NCBI GenBank assembly: GCA_022508505.1 | Contig: JAFLVC010000001.1 | Location: 124,001-188,000, forward strand | DNA length: 64,000 nucleotides | Direction: 5' to 3' | DNA from: Clostridiales bacterium | GTDB taxonomy: Bacteria > Bacillota > Clostridia > Christensenellales > Pumilibacteraceae | Shown here: one piece after another, positions 53,629-61,746 of the stretch | Layout: the number at the start of each line of letters is the position of its first letter | Numbering within the stretch: position 1 is the first letter of the stretch | Position numbers and translations under genes: made by a program | Notes under the pieces: model-generated | Seen by the model: the letters and a program-made list of their open reading frames with translations, nothing else | What the model was told of the DNA's origin: nothing | The model's database searches: none

Positions 53629-54590
53629 GGCTCCCTTTGAATTTAGGGGAGCTGTCGCCTTTAGGCGACTGAGGGGATGTGAAACAAACAGATCCTTCGA
53701 CTCCGCGCCAAGCGGCGCTCCGCTCAGGATGACACAATAAAGCAACGCGCTTCTTTATGGCGGTTCTATTCAATGAGGATTGCAATTACTCTGTCATCCC
53801 GAGCTTGTCGAGGGATCTGAAAAGCGCGAGCTTTCTATCTCGTGTCTCCGTTTTGTCCGGCTCCCCTTAACAAGGGGAGCTGTCGCCTTTAGGCGACTGA
53901 GAAATGTGACAACAGCGCCGCTGACGCGGCTAAATGAATAGATAAGAAATAAAAATGAATAATGAATAATTAAGGTTAAATTTTTAGAGAGTGCGGCGCA
54001 GAACGCAAACCCCTTTCGGCGCTTCGCGCCACTTTCCCCTTTGGCTAACGCAAAAGGGGACAGCGAGACGTTGCGATAATCAATGTGCTTCCGCTCGACT
54101 TCATCAGGCCCCACTGTGTAAGACCTGGCTACCGCTTACGGCAGAGTGATGGGATGTGAAATAGATTCTTCGACTACGCTGTCGACGCTAACGCGCCACC
54201 GCTCGGCGTAGCCTCGCTCGGCTCTCGCGGCAAACAGCCCACAGGGCTGTTTGCTTTCCGCTCGATTGCTCAGAATGACATAATAGAGCAACACACTTCT
54301 TTACGGCGCCTCTATTCAATGATGATTGCAATTACTGTGTCATCCCGAGCTTGTCGAGGGATCTGAAAAGCGCGAGCTTTCTATCTCGTGTCTCCGTTTT
54401 GTCCGGCTCCCCTTAACAAGGGGAGCTGTCGCCTTTAGGTGACTGAGGGGATGTGAAATAGATCCTTCGACTCCGCGCCAAGCGGCGCTCCGCTCAGGAT
54501 GACACAATAGAGCAACACACTTCTTTACGGCGCCTCTATTCAATGCTGATTGCAATTACTGTGTCATCCCGAGCTTGTCGAGGGATCTGT
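53629..54590. repeat. Left cluster of REP-like palindromic repeats
   Basis: No gene. Arm type A (AGATCCTTCGACTCCGC...CAGGATGAC) occurs at 53690-53733 and 54460-54503, with a longer variant at 54165-54290. Arm type B (GTCATCCCGAGCTTGTCGAGGGATCT) occurs at 53793-53818, 54339-54364 and 54563-54588. A and B are mutual imperfect inverted repeats about 60 nt apart. Between pairs lie copies of the two-hairpin element (53629-53685, 53859-53910, 54408-54458) and the AT-rich GAATAGATAAG stretch near 53936. The whole is about 3.5 copies of a unit of roughly 280 nt. Confidence 0.85.
54008..54072 (-). repeat. Dispersed palindromic repeat, copy 2 (inverted)
   Basis: Starts AACCCCTTTCGGCGC and ends CAGCGAGACGTT. 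It is the reverse complement of the element at 24595-24665, with a few substitutions in the loop. Confidence 0.82.
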
Positions 54591-54618
54591 TTCAGCATGC
54601 TTAAATACAGCCAATGTA

Positions 54619-54647
54619 TTGACACTAATTATTCACAATGATATAAT
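54619..54647 (+). promoter_or_regulatory. Perfect consensus promoter for the GIY-YIG gene, leaderless geometry
   Basis: TTGACA (54619-54624), 17-nt spacer, TATAAT (54642-54647). The ATG at 54654 begins 7 nt after the -10 box and no Shine-Dalgarno is present. Confidence 0.85.
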
Positions 54648-54653
54648 TATATC

Positions 54654-54944
54654 ATGAAACAATTTTATGTTTACATAGCAACTAATTTCCATAATACAGT
54701 ATTATATACCGGTATTACTAATGATGTAGAACGACGAATCTATGAGCACGAACATAAAACGGACGCCGACTCATTTACGGCAAGATACAATATAAAAAAG
54801 GTAGTTTATATTGAAGAATTTTCGTATGTATATGATGCTATAGCGCGGGAAAAGCAAATTAAGGGTTGGCGCCGAGCAAAGAAAATAGCATTGATTGAAT
54901 CGATAAATCCTGAATGGAAAGATTTATTAAATGAATATATTTGA
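54654..54944 (+). CDS. GIY-YIG nuclease-domain protein, enclosed by REP-like repeats
   Basis: 96 residues, a single GIY-YIG domain of the YhbQ/UPF0213 type. YVYIATN and LYTGIT correspond to the GIY and YIG strands, followed by the catalytic Arg in VERRIYEH, a conserved His/Lys region and the C-terminal Glu/Asn in INPEWKDL. Expected to cut DNA. The gene is markedly AT-richer than its neighbours, which suggests transfer. It lies between an inverted pair of repeat arms (54563-54588 and 54960-55003) and carries its own consensus promoter with leaderless geometry. Cellular role unknown. Confidence 0.9.
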   Translation: MKQFYVYIATNFHNTVLYTGITNDVERRIYEHEHKTDADSFTARYNIKKVVYIEEFSYVYDAIAREKQIKGWRRAKKIALIESINPEWKDLLNEYI

Positions 54945-54959
54945 CTGTAAATACAATAC

Positions 54960-55312
54960 AGATCCTTCGACTCCGCGCCAAGTGGCGCTCCGCTCAGGAT
55001 GACATAATAGCGCAACACACTTCTTTACGGCGCCCCTATTCAATGAGGATTGCAATTACTGTGTCATCCCGAGCTTGTCGAGGGATCTGAAAAGCGCGAG
55101 CTTTCTATCTCGCGTCTCCGTTTTATCCTGCTCCCCTTAACAAGGGGAGCAGTCTGCCGCTTGCGGCAGAGTGAGGGGATGTGAAATAGATTCTTCGACT
55201 ACGCTTACGACGCTAACGCGCCACCGCTCGGCGTAGCCTCGCTCGGCTCTCGCGGCAAACAGCCCACAGGGCTGTTTGCTTTCCGCTCGATTGCTCAGGA
55301 TGACACAGGCAC
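54960..55312. repeat. Right cluster of REP-like palindromic repeats
   Basis: No gene. Arm A at 54960-55003, arm B at 55063-55088, a two-hairpin element variant at 55130-55185 and a long A-type variant at about 55188-55305 (with an inner AAACAGCCC/GGGCTGTTT hairpin) that is nearly identical to 54165-54290. The remaining 55313-55430 shows nothing recognisable. Confidence 0.82.
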
Positions 55313-55431
55313 AGCCTGGTTTTTGTCGTGTATGTGCTGCCGTTATTCGTTTTGCGCTACACCCGATGAGTTGCGCCCTACTATGTCCTACGAAGCAACC
55401 GAAGGTTATTCTGAGCGTTAGCGAAGAATCT

Positions 55432-55463
55432 AAAAAGCGCGGGCTCTTCTCCCGCGCTTTTTT
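55432..55463. terminator. Bidirectional terminator downstream of the CotH-like gene
   Basis: AAAAAGCGCGGG pairs with CCCGCGCTTTTTT around a 7-nt loop. It can serve the minus-strand gene ending at 55492. Confidence 0.85.
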
Positions 55464-55491
55464 ATATTATTCACTGCGATTTGCCGCAACT

Positions 55492-57870
55492 TCACCACAA
55501 GCTGAGCGTGGTTTTGCTCCACAGATCGAAGTAGTCGACGTTTGTTGATTTTCCGCCCGTCGTCGTGAACGTGATGACGTTAATTCCTGCTTCGAGCTCA
55601 ATCGGCATCAAGCCCACGTCCGTCCAGGCGACCCATTCGATTTCGCCCGAAGAGCACGCCGGTATGAGGCGGGGCGGCATGTCGTATAGCATTTCGCCGT
55701 TGACGCTCACGGTGAACCAGTCGGTGAACACTGCGCTAAAGCTGCGCTTACTCAAGCATACCGAAAGGAATGCTGTGCAATCTTCCTCGGCGTAGACGGT
55801 CAGCATTATGCGTTTGCCGTTGGTGCCGTCGATTTCGCCGAGGAACGCGCCGCCGCTTGCCCATTCACTGTGCCAAGTGCTCACATCAATAGGGTAGTCG
55901 TAATCACAGTCTTCTGCTTCGATGCGGTATCTTGTAGAGCCTTCTTCGGGCTCGGCGGGAATGTTAGTGTTCGAGCCGCCCCAGCTTCCGTTCCATTGCG
56001 CGTCGAGGTAGGCAAACCTCGTCTCGAGCCAGTTATACAGATAATCGGCGGCCTGGGCCTGCGTCGTGTAGGTGTTGAGCTCCCAAACAAGCTCGCTGTT
56101 GCCGCCGGTTATGCGGCGCTCCCAGCGTGTGAAGTTGGCGGCAAAGCACTCTTCGTAGCCTCTCTTGATGTCGGTGATTTGTTGGAGCGCACCCGTCGTT
56201 ACGCCGTTGTCAAGCATATCGTTCCACTTTTTAGTTACGATGTCTTGGAACCACTTCTCGCGAATAAGCAGCACCAGCCACGGATTGTCGCAGTTTGCGG
56301 CGTACATGCCGCGGCCGTTGTTCACAAAGCCGTTCTTTATGCCGAACGCCGAGTCAAAGTCCCACGGCGCTTCGAATATCAGTTTTTTGCTGCCGCTTTC
56401 CGTCATGTCGAGCGAGATGTAGAAGCTCGACCAAGCGAGGTCGGGATCGCACGCGATTTCGGACAGAATGTACATATCCGCGAGCGACTGCACGTCGATG
56501 ACCGCCGAAACGGCTTCTACTGTCGACAGGTCGTCCGCCCGTTCCATTTCGGAGTAATCGGCTGTGAACTTGTAGCTATAGCCGTAGTAGACCGCGTCGT
56601 ACGCGATCTTGTACGCGACGTCCATAAACGTGTTTATAAACTGCACCTGCGTGTCCGAATATATATCGCTCTTGACGGTGTAACCCTTCTGCGCCCATTG
56701 CGCGGCGAGCGTCGTTCCGTTGAGCTTGGTGAGATCGGAGCCGCCGTGGTAGTGCATCTCAAACGTGGGGTCGCCCGCATTGTTGGGCATGTTGCGCTCG
56801 TCGGTGTAGTAGCCGTCATACTCGACCAAATAGCCTATGTCGGTGCCGGTGTAGTCGTCGGGGGTTGCGGGTGCGCTCGACCTGCCGTCGTCGCCCTTTG
56901 CCTCCTGCTGCTCGACGAGCAGATATACGCCCCAGTACTGTCCGTTGAGGTAAACGTCCACAAAGCGATAATCGCTCGAGTAGTAGCCGTCCTCGCCGAG
57001 TATGGATTTTGCCAAGTAGAGAGCCGTCGCATTGTTGCTCATGGATAAATCCTTCCAATCGGCGAGAAGCACCCAGCTCTTGAACTTGGTGCCGTCGTTC
57101 AGCCCGAGCACGCTCTGCTTTTTGTTGAACTTGATGCGAATGGGCTTTTTGGGGTAATTGAGCGTGTAGTTGCCGCGCGCCTTTACGCTCGCTTCCACGC
57201 CGTCCAAAGAGACGAGCCCGTCGTCCTCAACCGTGACAGTGGCGCCTACGTACTCAATCTCGTCGCGCAGCTTGGCGTTGCGGTCCGGCCAAAGCAAGAA
57301 GTCGTTCGATCCGTCCGTCGTGTCGATACGAATTATCGGCATAGCCGCCTCGTGGGCGTAATGGTCGGCGTCGCATTTGTCTTTGCACACGGGCTCGTCG
57401 CAGTTTTCGTCCAAGCAGTCGCCGCAAACGGGGCAGACGTGAGAACAGCGGTGCTTTGCGGGCTCGTGTCCCCTGCACTTATTCTCGCACGCTTTTTCGC
57501 CGCACTCCTTGTCGAGGCACCTGCGGCACACCTCGCACTTGTGAGCGCAGATGTGCTCGGCGGGATGACCTTTGCACTTGTCCTCGCACGCTTCCTCGTC
57601 GCACTCCTCGTCAAGGCACTTGTCGCACTCCTCGCATTTGTGGGCGCAGGCGTGCTCGGCGGAATGACCCTTGCACTTGTTCTTGCACACCTCGTCTTTG
57701 CACTTTTTGTCGAGGCACTTGCCGCACTCCTCGCACACGTGTTTGCAGACGTGGGCGCTGTCTTGCGGCGTTTTTTCGGGCGTCGCTTGCGTACACGCAA
57801 AAAGCATTGTAAACGCAAGCACGCAGCACAACACCGCGCTAAGCAGTTTTCTCATTTTAATCATTCTCAT
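55492..57870 (-). CDS. CotH-kinase-like lipoprotein with four Cys/His repeats and a C-terminal CBM-like module
   Basis: 792 residues from ATG 57870, with GGAG 7 nt upstream. Lipobox LFAC gives lipid Cys26. Residues about 38-175 hold four repeats with spacing C-x3-C-x2-C-x2-C-x4-C-x4-C-x3-C, the first three ending in a GH. A CotH-like domain at about 185-620 has VKARGNYTL, KSWVLLADWKD and PWDFDSAFG, matching spore-coat CotH kinases that phosphorylate proteins. The C-terminal 145 residues form a CBM6/35-like module (RIEAEDCDY...VDYFDLW). Its place outside the membrane with a glycan-binding module suggests a surface modification or glycan-tethered enzyme. CotH homologues also occur next to clostridial cellulolytic genes. 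Confidence 0.87.
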   Translation of the reverse strand: MRMIKMRKLLSAVLCCVLAFTMLFACTQATPEKTPQDSAHVCKHVCEECGKCLDKKCKDEVCKNKCKGHSAEHACAHKCEECDKCLDEECDEEACEDKCKGHPAEHICAHKCEVCRRCLDKECGEKACENKCRGHEPAKHRCSHVCPVCGDCLDENCDEPVCKDKCDADHYAHEAAMPIIRIDTTDGSNDFLLWPDRNAKLRDEIEYVGATVTVEDDGLVSLDGVEASVKARGNYTLNYPKKPIRIKFNKKQSVLGLNDGTKFKSWVLLADWKDLSMSNNATALYLAKSILGEDGYYSSDYRFVDVYLNGQYWGVYLLVEQQEAKGDDGRSSAPATPDDYTGTDIGYLVEYDGYYTDERNMPNNAGDPTFEMHYHGGSDLTKLNGTTLAAQWAQKGYTVKSDIYSDTQVQFINTFMDVAYKIAYDAVYYGYSYKFTADYSEMERADDLSTVEAVSAVIDVQSLADMYILSEIACDPDLAWSSFYISLDMTESGSKKLIFEAPWDFDSAFGIKNGFVNNGRGMYAANCDNPWLVLLIREKWFQDIVTKKWNDMLDNGVTTGALQQITDIKRGYEECFAANFTRWERRITGGNSELVWELNTYTTQAQAADYLYNWLETRFAYLDAQWNGSWGGSNTNIPAEPEEGSTRYRIEAEDCDYDYPIDVSTWHSEWASGGAFLGEIDGTNGKRIMLTVYAEEDCTAFLSVCLSKRSFSAVFTDWFTVSVNGEMLYDMPPRLIPACSSGEIEWVAWTDVGLMPIELEAGINVITFTTTGGKSTNVDYFDLWSKTTLSLW

Positions 57871-57888
57871 AGTGAACTCCTTATGTGT

Positions 57889-57917
57889 ATTATACAATAC
57901 TTGTCTGCGATTGTCAA
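57889..57917 (-). promoter_or_regulatory. Consensus promoter for the CotH-like gene
   Basis: On the minus strand, TTGACA (57917-57912), 17-nt spacer, TATAAT (57894-57889), 18 nt before the ATG at 57870. Confidence 0.88.
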
Positions 57918-58040
57918 TACAAAGGGGAGGAATATGCGGCGCTACGCGCTTAGTTTCCTCCGCTCCGCTGACGCTTCGGTCGGGATGTGGGAGCTGGGCG
58001 GCGCTATTCGGTTGGAAAGGGCGAGAGCGGACGGCAACAC

Positions 58041-58064
58041 AAAAAGCCTTCCGATAGGGAAGGC
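58041..58064 (-). terminator. Terminator of the minus-strand GH3 gene
   Basis: GCCTTCC (58046-58052) pairs with GGAAGGC (58058-58064). On the minus strand it is followed by T5. Upstream, 57918-58040 holds only a REP-like fragment (CGGTCGGGATG). Confidence 0.8.
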
Positions 58065-58093
58065 CTTTGTTGTATTGGAATTTGGTTTAGGCG

Positions 58094-61000
58094 TTACTGC
58101 TCGCCGCCGTCCGTCGGTTCTTTTTCGGGTTCCGCTTGCGTTTCAGTCGCTTCGGGCTCGGGCTCGACCGTTTCCGCTTCCGTAGCTTCCGTCTCGGTCG
58201 CTTCTATCGGTTCTGCCTCGGTGGCTTCGGTCGCTTCGCCGCTTATGCCGCCGTCCTCGACGACGTTGCTTTCGCCTTCGGTTACTTCGCCGCCGTCAGC
58301 GCCCGCTTTGCTCTTTTTGGGCTTTTTCTTTCTGAACGGGGTCCAGATGAGCAGAGCCGCGCCGCCCGCGCACAGCACGTCGACAACTGCACAGATTATC
58401 CACCACCACTTGAAGACGTCGATGCTGCCCTGTTCGATGAGAAGCTTGTCGCCGCCGTTGTCGATGTAGGCTTTTGCCTCGTACATAGCGTTTGCCCAAG
58501 TGTAGATGATGTGCTTGGTCGCCTGTCTGAGCTGATACTTGAACGCTTCGGAGGAGGTGCTGAATTTGAACGAGCCCTGAGTCATGCCGTCCATCCACAG
58601 GTCGCCGCCCGCGCGTAACATCTGATCGCCGTTCATGAAATCTTGATGGTCGGCGTAGTCGGTGAGGACCGTACCCTTGAAGCCCCATTCCTTGCGGAGA
58701 AGGTCGGTGAGCAGCGATTCGCTGCCGCCCGCCCACACGGCGCCGATGCGGCCGTACGAGGACATGAGACCGCTTGCGCCCTTGTCGACAGCCATCTTGA
58801 AGGGCTTGAGGTAGTTTTCGCGGAGCGCCTGCTCGGTCATCCAGCAGTACAAGCCGTCGCGCAAGCTCTCTTGGTCGTAGCCGATGACGTGCTTGATGTA
58901 GGTATAGACGCCGCCGTTGAGCGCGCCCCTTACGGTGTTGGCGCACATGACGCCGGAGAGGTAGGGATCCTCGGAATAGTATTCGTAGTTTCTGCCGCCG
59001 AACGCCGAGCGGTGGAGGTTGGCGCCGGGCGCGTACCAACCGTCGACATTGCCTTGGCTTTTGTCGCCTGCGCCGCGAGCCTGCTGCGCCGCAGTCAAGC
59101 CGAATGCCGTCGCGAGCTCGGGGTTCCAGGTCTGTGCGAGCACGGTCGGCATCGGATAGCCGATCTGCGCGAACGCCGACTTATTGAACGAAGCAATCTG
59201 CGCGGGGCCGTCGAACGAGTTTGTCTCGGGCTTGCCGATTGCGGTCAGCGCTTCTTCATGAGTGTAGCCGTGGAGGACGAGCCTTCTCATATCCGCTGCG
59301 TCAATCTGGTTGAGAAGCAGGTTCCACAAATCTTCTTTGTCGTAGTTTTCGGGATTGCCGAAGAGGTAGACGTCGTCGAGTAAGGCTTCCGTCCTGTCCT
59401 TTTCGAAATCGAGCCTCTTGCCGTCCAGCTTGGCGAGCTTGAAGGTGCCCTTGTCGCTGCCGTAGTCCGGCTTTTGCTCGTCTGGCTGGTCTTTGTGAGC
59501 AGCGCGCCATTTGACTAGCCAAGTAGCGTCCCAAGTATCGGCAGATGCCTTTTTGTACATGTTAGAGGGAATAAGTTTCGAAGAGGAGTTGGACCAGGCT
59601 CTTCTGGGCGCCTTTTGAAGAGGAAATTCTTCAAAGCCGGTTGCGCGCGACAGCCAGTTGATTTCCTGATTGCTGTCGCTGCCGTCGATTGCGACGCCGT
59701 CCGAGTTGTTTTCGCCGATGAACAGGTTGCGAATTTTGTCGCTGCCGTTTGAGCCGGCGTATTTGTTGTAAACGACGTCCTCTTTTGCGGTGTAGGTGTA
59801 CGTTCTGCTGCCGCTCACAACCTTGCTCTGCGGAACGACTGTGTGTGCGTTGGAACGCAACGAAAGCTCGTACTTGCCCGCTTCCAAAACGTACGCGCCT
59901 TCGTCTTCGTACTGATCGTACGACGCCATATCCTGAATGTTGAGCGAAAGGGTGAGAAGCTGCGACTTTTTGGCGGGATCGTTTGGATCGAGAATCATGG
60001 TCGTCTTTGCAAAATCGCCGAGGTTGACAGCCGCCTTTTCTACGCTCGTGTCCTTATTGTAGGGCGGCGTGTAGTAGAGCTGAACGACGTCCTGTCCGGG
60101 ACGGGTGCCGACGTTGGTGACGTTGACCTTGACGGTAATCTTGGTAGAGGACACATCCCAATCTTGAACCTCCCACTGGAAATTCGTGTAGGAGAGGCCG
60201 TAGCCGAAGGGATACTGAACGACTTCGTCATAGCTGCTTACGTCAAAATTGGTTTTTGCAAAGTCGCTCTTCCAGAATCCGTCGGCGTCCGCCGTCTCGT
60301 ACCACTTGTAGCCGACGTAAATGCCCTCGATATAGTCGAGATAGCTGACGCCGGGGTACGGATCGTTTGAGCCGACGTTGGGATTGTTTGTGGTGGTGGG
60401 GTAGACGCCCGACGTGCTGCCGCTGTACTGCGATACGCCGTCCATTGCGGTATAGGCAAAGCTCGGGTTGGTCCTGAAATCGTAGACGTAGGTATCGACC
60501 GTTCTGCCCGAGGGCGAAAGCAAAACTTTGCCGGTCTCGCTGTCGTCGTACTTGACTACTTCGCTCATGTTGTCGCTCGTCGGCTTGGTCTCGAGAAGCT
60601 TTTGGCCGTAAACAATGTTGATGAGGCCGTTGACCGAGTTGTTGCCCGTGCCGCCCGCGATGATTGCGGCGTCGACGTCGTACTTTTTGAGGAAGCCGAG
60701 ATTCATCGCGTTGGTGTTGTTGATGAGCACGATGACCTTGTTGAAGTTTTCGGTCGCGAACTCGAGAAGCTCTTCCTCCTCGGTGGAGACGTCGAGATAT
60801 GTACGGGTGGAGTCGACCTTTGCACCGGTAAGACTGCCGCTACCACCGGGTTTATCGCCCTTGCTCGTGTAGTTCTTGTACTGCTTCGTCGGGCAGTCGA
60901 TACTTTCGCCCGAAATTCTCGAAATGACGACGATTGCGGTGTTGTAATTTTCCGCCGCATTTTCGAGCATTTTCTTATAGCTGCTTATGGCGCTGACGCC

Positions 61001-61516
61001 GGGCTCGATCAGGCGGCAGTACTCGTAGTCGTGCGTGCTGAGCGAGCCGCCGTTGCCTTCGGCATAAAAGGGACGAGCGTTGCAGAACGTCGAATAATAG
61101 TTGGTTATCGTCTTGTCGTACGATACGCCCGCCACGTCAAGCGCCTTTAAAAAGGTGGTGTGGGGAAGCAGGTTGCCGCTCGCGTAGTTGTCCGTCGAGC
61201 GTCCCGAGCCCGAGCCGCCCTGCACCCACTGCGTGGACGCCCAACCGAGAACGGCGACCTTATTTTCGTTCTCGTCCTCGATGTTGAGAGGCAGCGCGTT
61301 GTCCTTGTTTTCGACGAGAACGACGCCCTCCTCCACGATTTGAGTTGCAAGCGCTTCACCGGCGGCACGCGTTTGTTCGCCGATGACCGATTGACCGAAA
61401 AAGGAGACGAGCAAGTCATCGAATGACGCGAGCACAACCGTAAACGCTATCAATATAGCGAGCAGCACCGCGGCAAACGAAAAACAAAGCGCCATCTTCA
61501 GCTTCTTTGACTTCAT
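58094..61516 (-). CDS. Membrane-bound GH3 enzyme, permuted order, acidic repeat tail
   Basis: 1140 residues from ATG 61516, chosen because GGAGG lies 11 nt upstream; ATG 61534 would lack a ribosome site. An N-terminal transmembrane helix lies at about 8-30. The GH3 C-terminal domain comes first (EGVVLVENKDNALPL, then PFGYGLSYT), then Fn3-like (about 455-560), then the catalytic barrel (about 740-1010) with GWYAPGANLHRS, GRNYEYYSED and nucleophile D953 in VLTDYADH. A second transmembrane helix at about 1050-1075 is followed by a tail of Glu/Ala/Thr repeats (EATEAE). It probably trims beta-linked oligosaccharides. Divergent from the second GH5 gene. Confidence 0.9.
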   Translation of the reverse strand: MKSKKLKMALCFSFAAVLLAILIAFTVVLASFDDLLVSFFGQSVIGEQTRAAGEALATQIVEEGVVLVENKDNALPLNIEDENENKVAVLGWASTQWVQGGSGSGRSTDNYASGNLLPHTTFLKALDVAGVSYDKTITNYYSTFCNARPFYAEGNGGSLSTHDYEYCRLIEPGVSAISSYKKMLENAAENYNTAIVVISRISGESIDCPTKQYKNYTSKGDKPGGSGSLTGAKVDSTRTYLDVSTEEEELLEFATENFNKVIVLINNTNAMNLGFLKKYDVDAAIIAGGTGNNSVNGLINIVYGQKLLETKPTSDNMSEVVKYDDSETGKVLLSPSGRTVDTYVYDFRTNPSFAYTAMDGVSQYSGSTSGVYPTTTNNPNVGSNDPYPGVSYLDYIEGIYVGYKWYETADADGFWKSDFAKTNFDVSSYDEVVQYPFGYGLSYTNFQWEVQDWDVSSTKITVKVNVTNVGTRPGQDVVQLYYTPPYNKDTSVEKAAVNLGDFAKTTMILDPNDPAKKSQLLTLSLNIQDMASYDQYEDEGAYVLEAGKYELSLRSNAHTVVPQSKVVSGSRTYTYTAKEDVVYNKYAGSNGSDKIRNLFIGENNSDGVAIDGSDSNQEINWLSRATGFEEFPLQKAPRRAWSNSSSKLIPSNMYKKASADTWDATWLVKWRAAHKDQPDEQKPDYGSDKGTFKLAKLDGKRLDFEKDRTEALLDDVYLFGNPENYDKEDLWNLLLNQIDAADMRRLVLHGYTHEEALTAIGKPETNSFDGPAQIASFNKSAFAQIGYPMPTVLAQTWNPELATAFGLTAAQQARGAGDKSQGNVDGWYAPGANLHRSAFGGRNYEYYSEDPYLSGVMCANTVRGALNGGVYTYIKHVIGYDQESLRDGLYCWMTEQALRENYLKPFKMAVDKGASGLMSSYGRIGAVWAGGSESLLTDLLRKEWGFKGTVLTDYADHQDFMNGDQMLRAGGDLWMDGMTQGSFKFSTSSEAFKYQLRQATKHIIYTWANAMYEAKAYIDNGGDKLLIEQGSIDVFKWWWIICAVVDVLCAGGAALLIWTPFRKKKPKKSKAGADGGEVTEGESNVVEDGGISGEATEATEAEPIEATETEATEAETVEPEPEATETQAEPEKEPTDGGEQ

Positions 61517-61678
61517 TTCTTCATTTTCCTCCATATTATTTTGCAAGCGGCTTTTGGTCGTGCGTTTTTTGGGCACGGTAATAAGCCATGACAATAGATT
61601 TTAACATATATATAAGAAAAGGGGGTGGAGATTTTCTTAAATCGTCGTTTTTTTATCGTACTTTGTCGGCGGCGCATC

Positions 61679-61706
61679 TTGTAATTTTTATAATATAGTG
61701 TATAAT
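61679..61706 (+). promoter_or_regulatory. Possible promoter for the second GH5 gene
   Basis: TTGTAA (61679-61684) and TATAAT (61701-61706), spacing 16 nt. Another TATAAT is at 61689-61694. The divergent region also holds an AT-rich ATATATATAAGAAAA stretch that may carry the GH3 promoter on the other strand. Confidence 0.55.
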
Positions 61707-61746
61707 TATTGTATAGGCTTGCAATACAAAATAAACGCGTGGAGGA

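Noticed and set aside
53629-55312. CRISPR array or tandem satellite
   Set aside because: Repeats are paired inverted arms with conserved spacers and mixed elements, not uniform direct repeats with unique spacers, and no cas gene is present.
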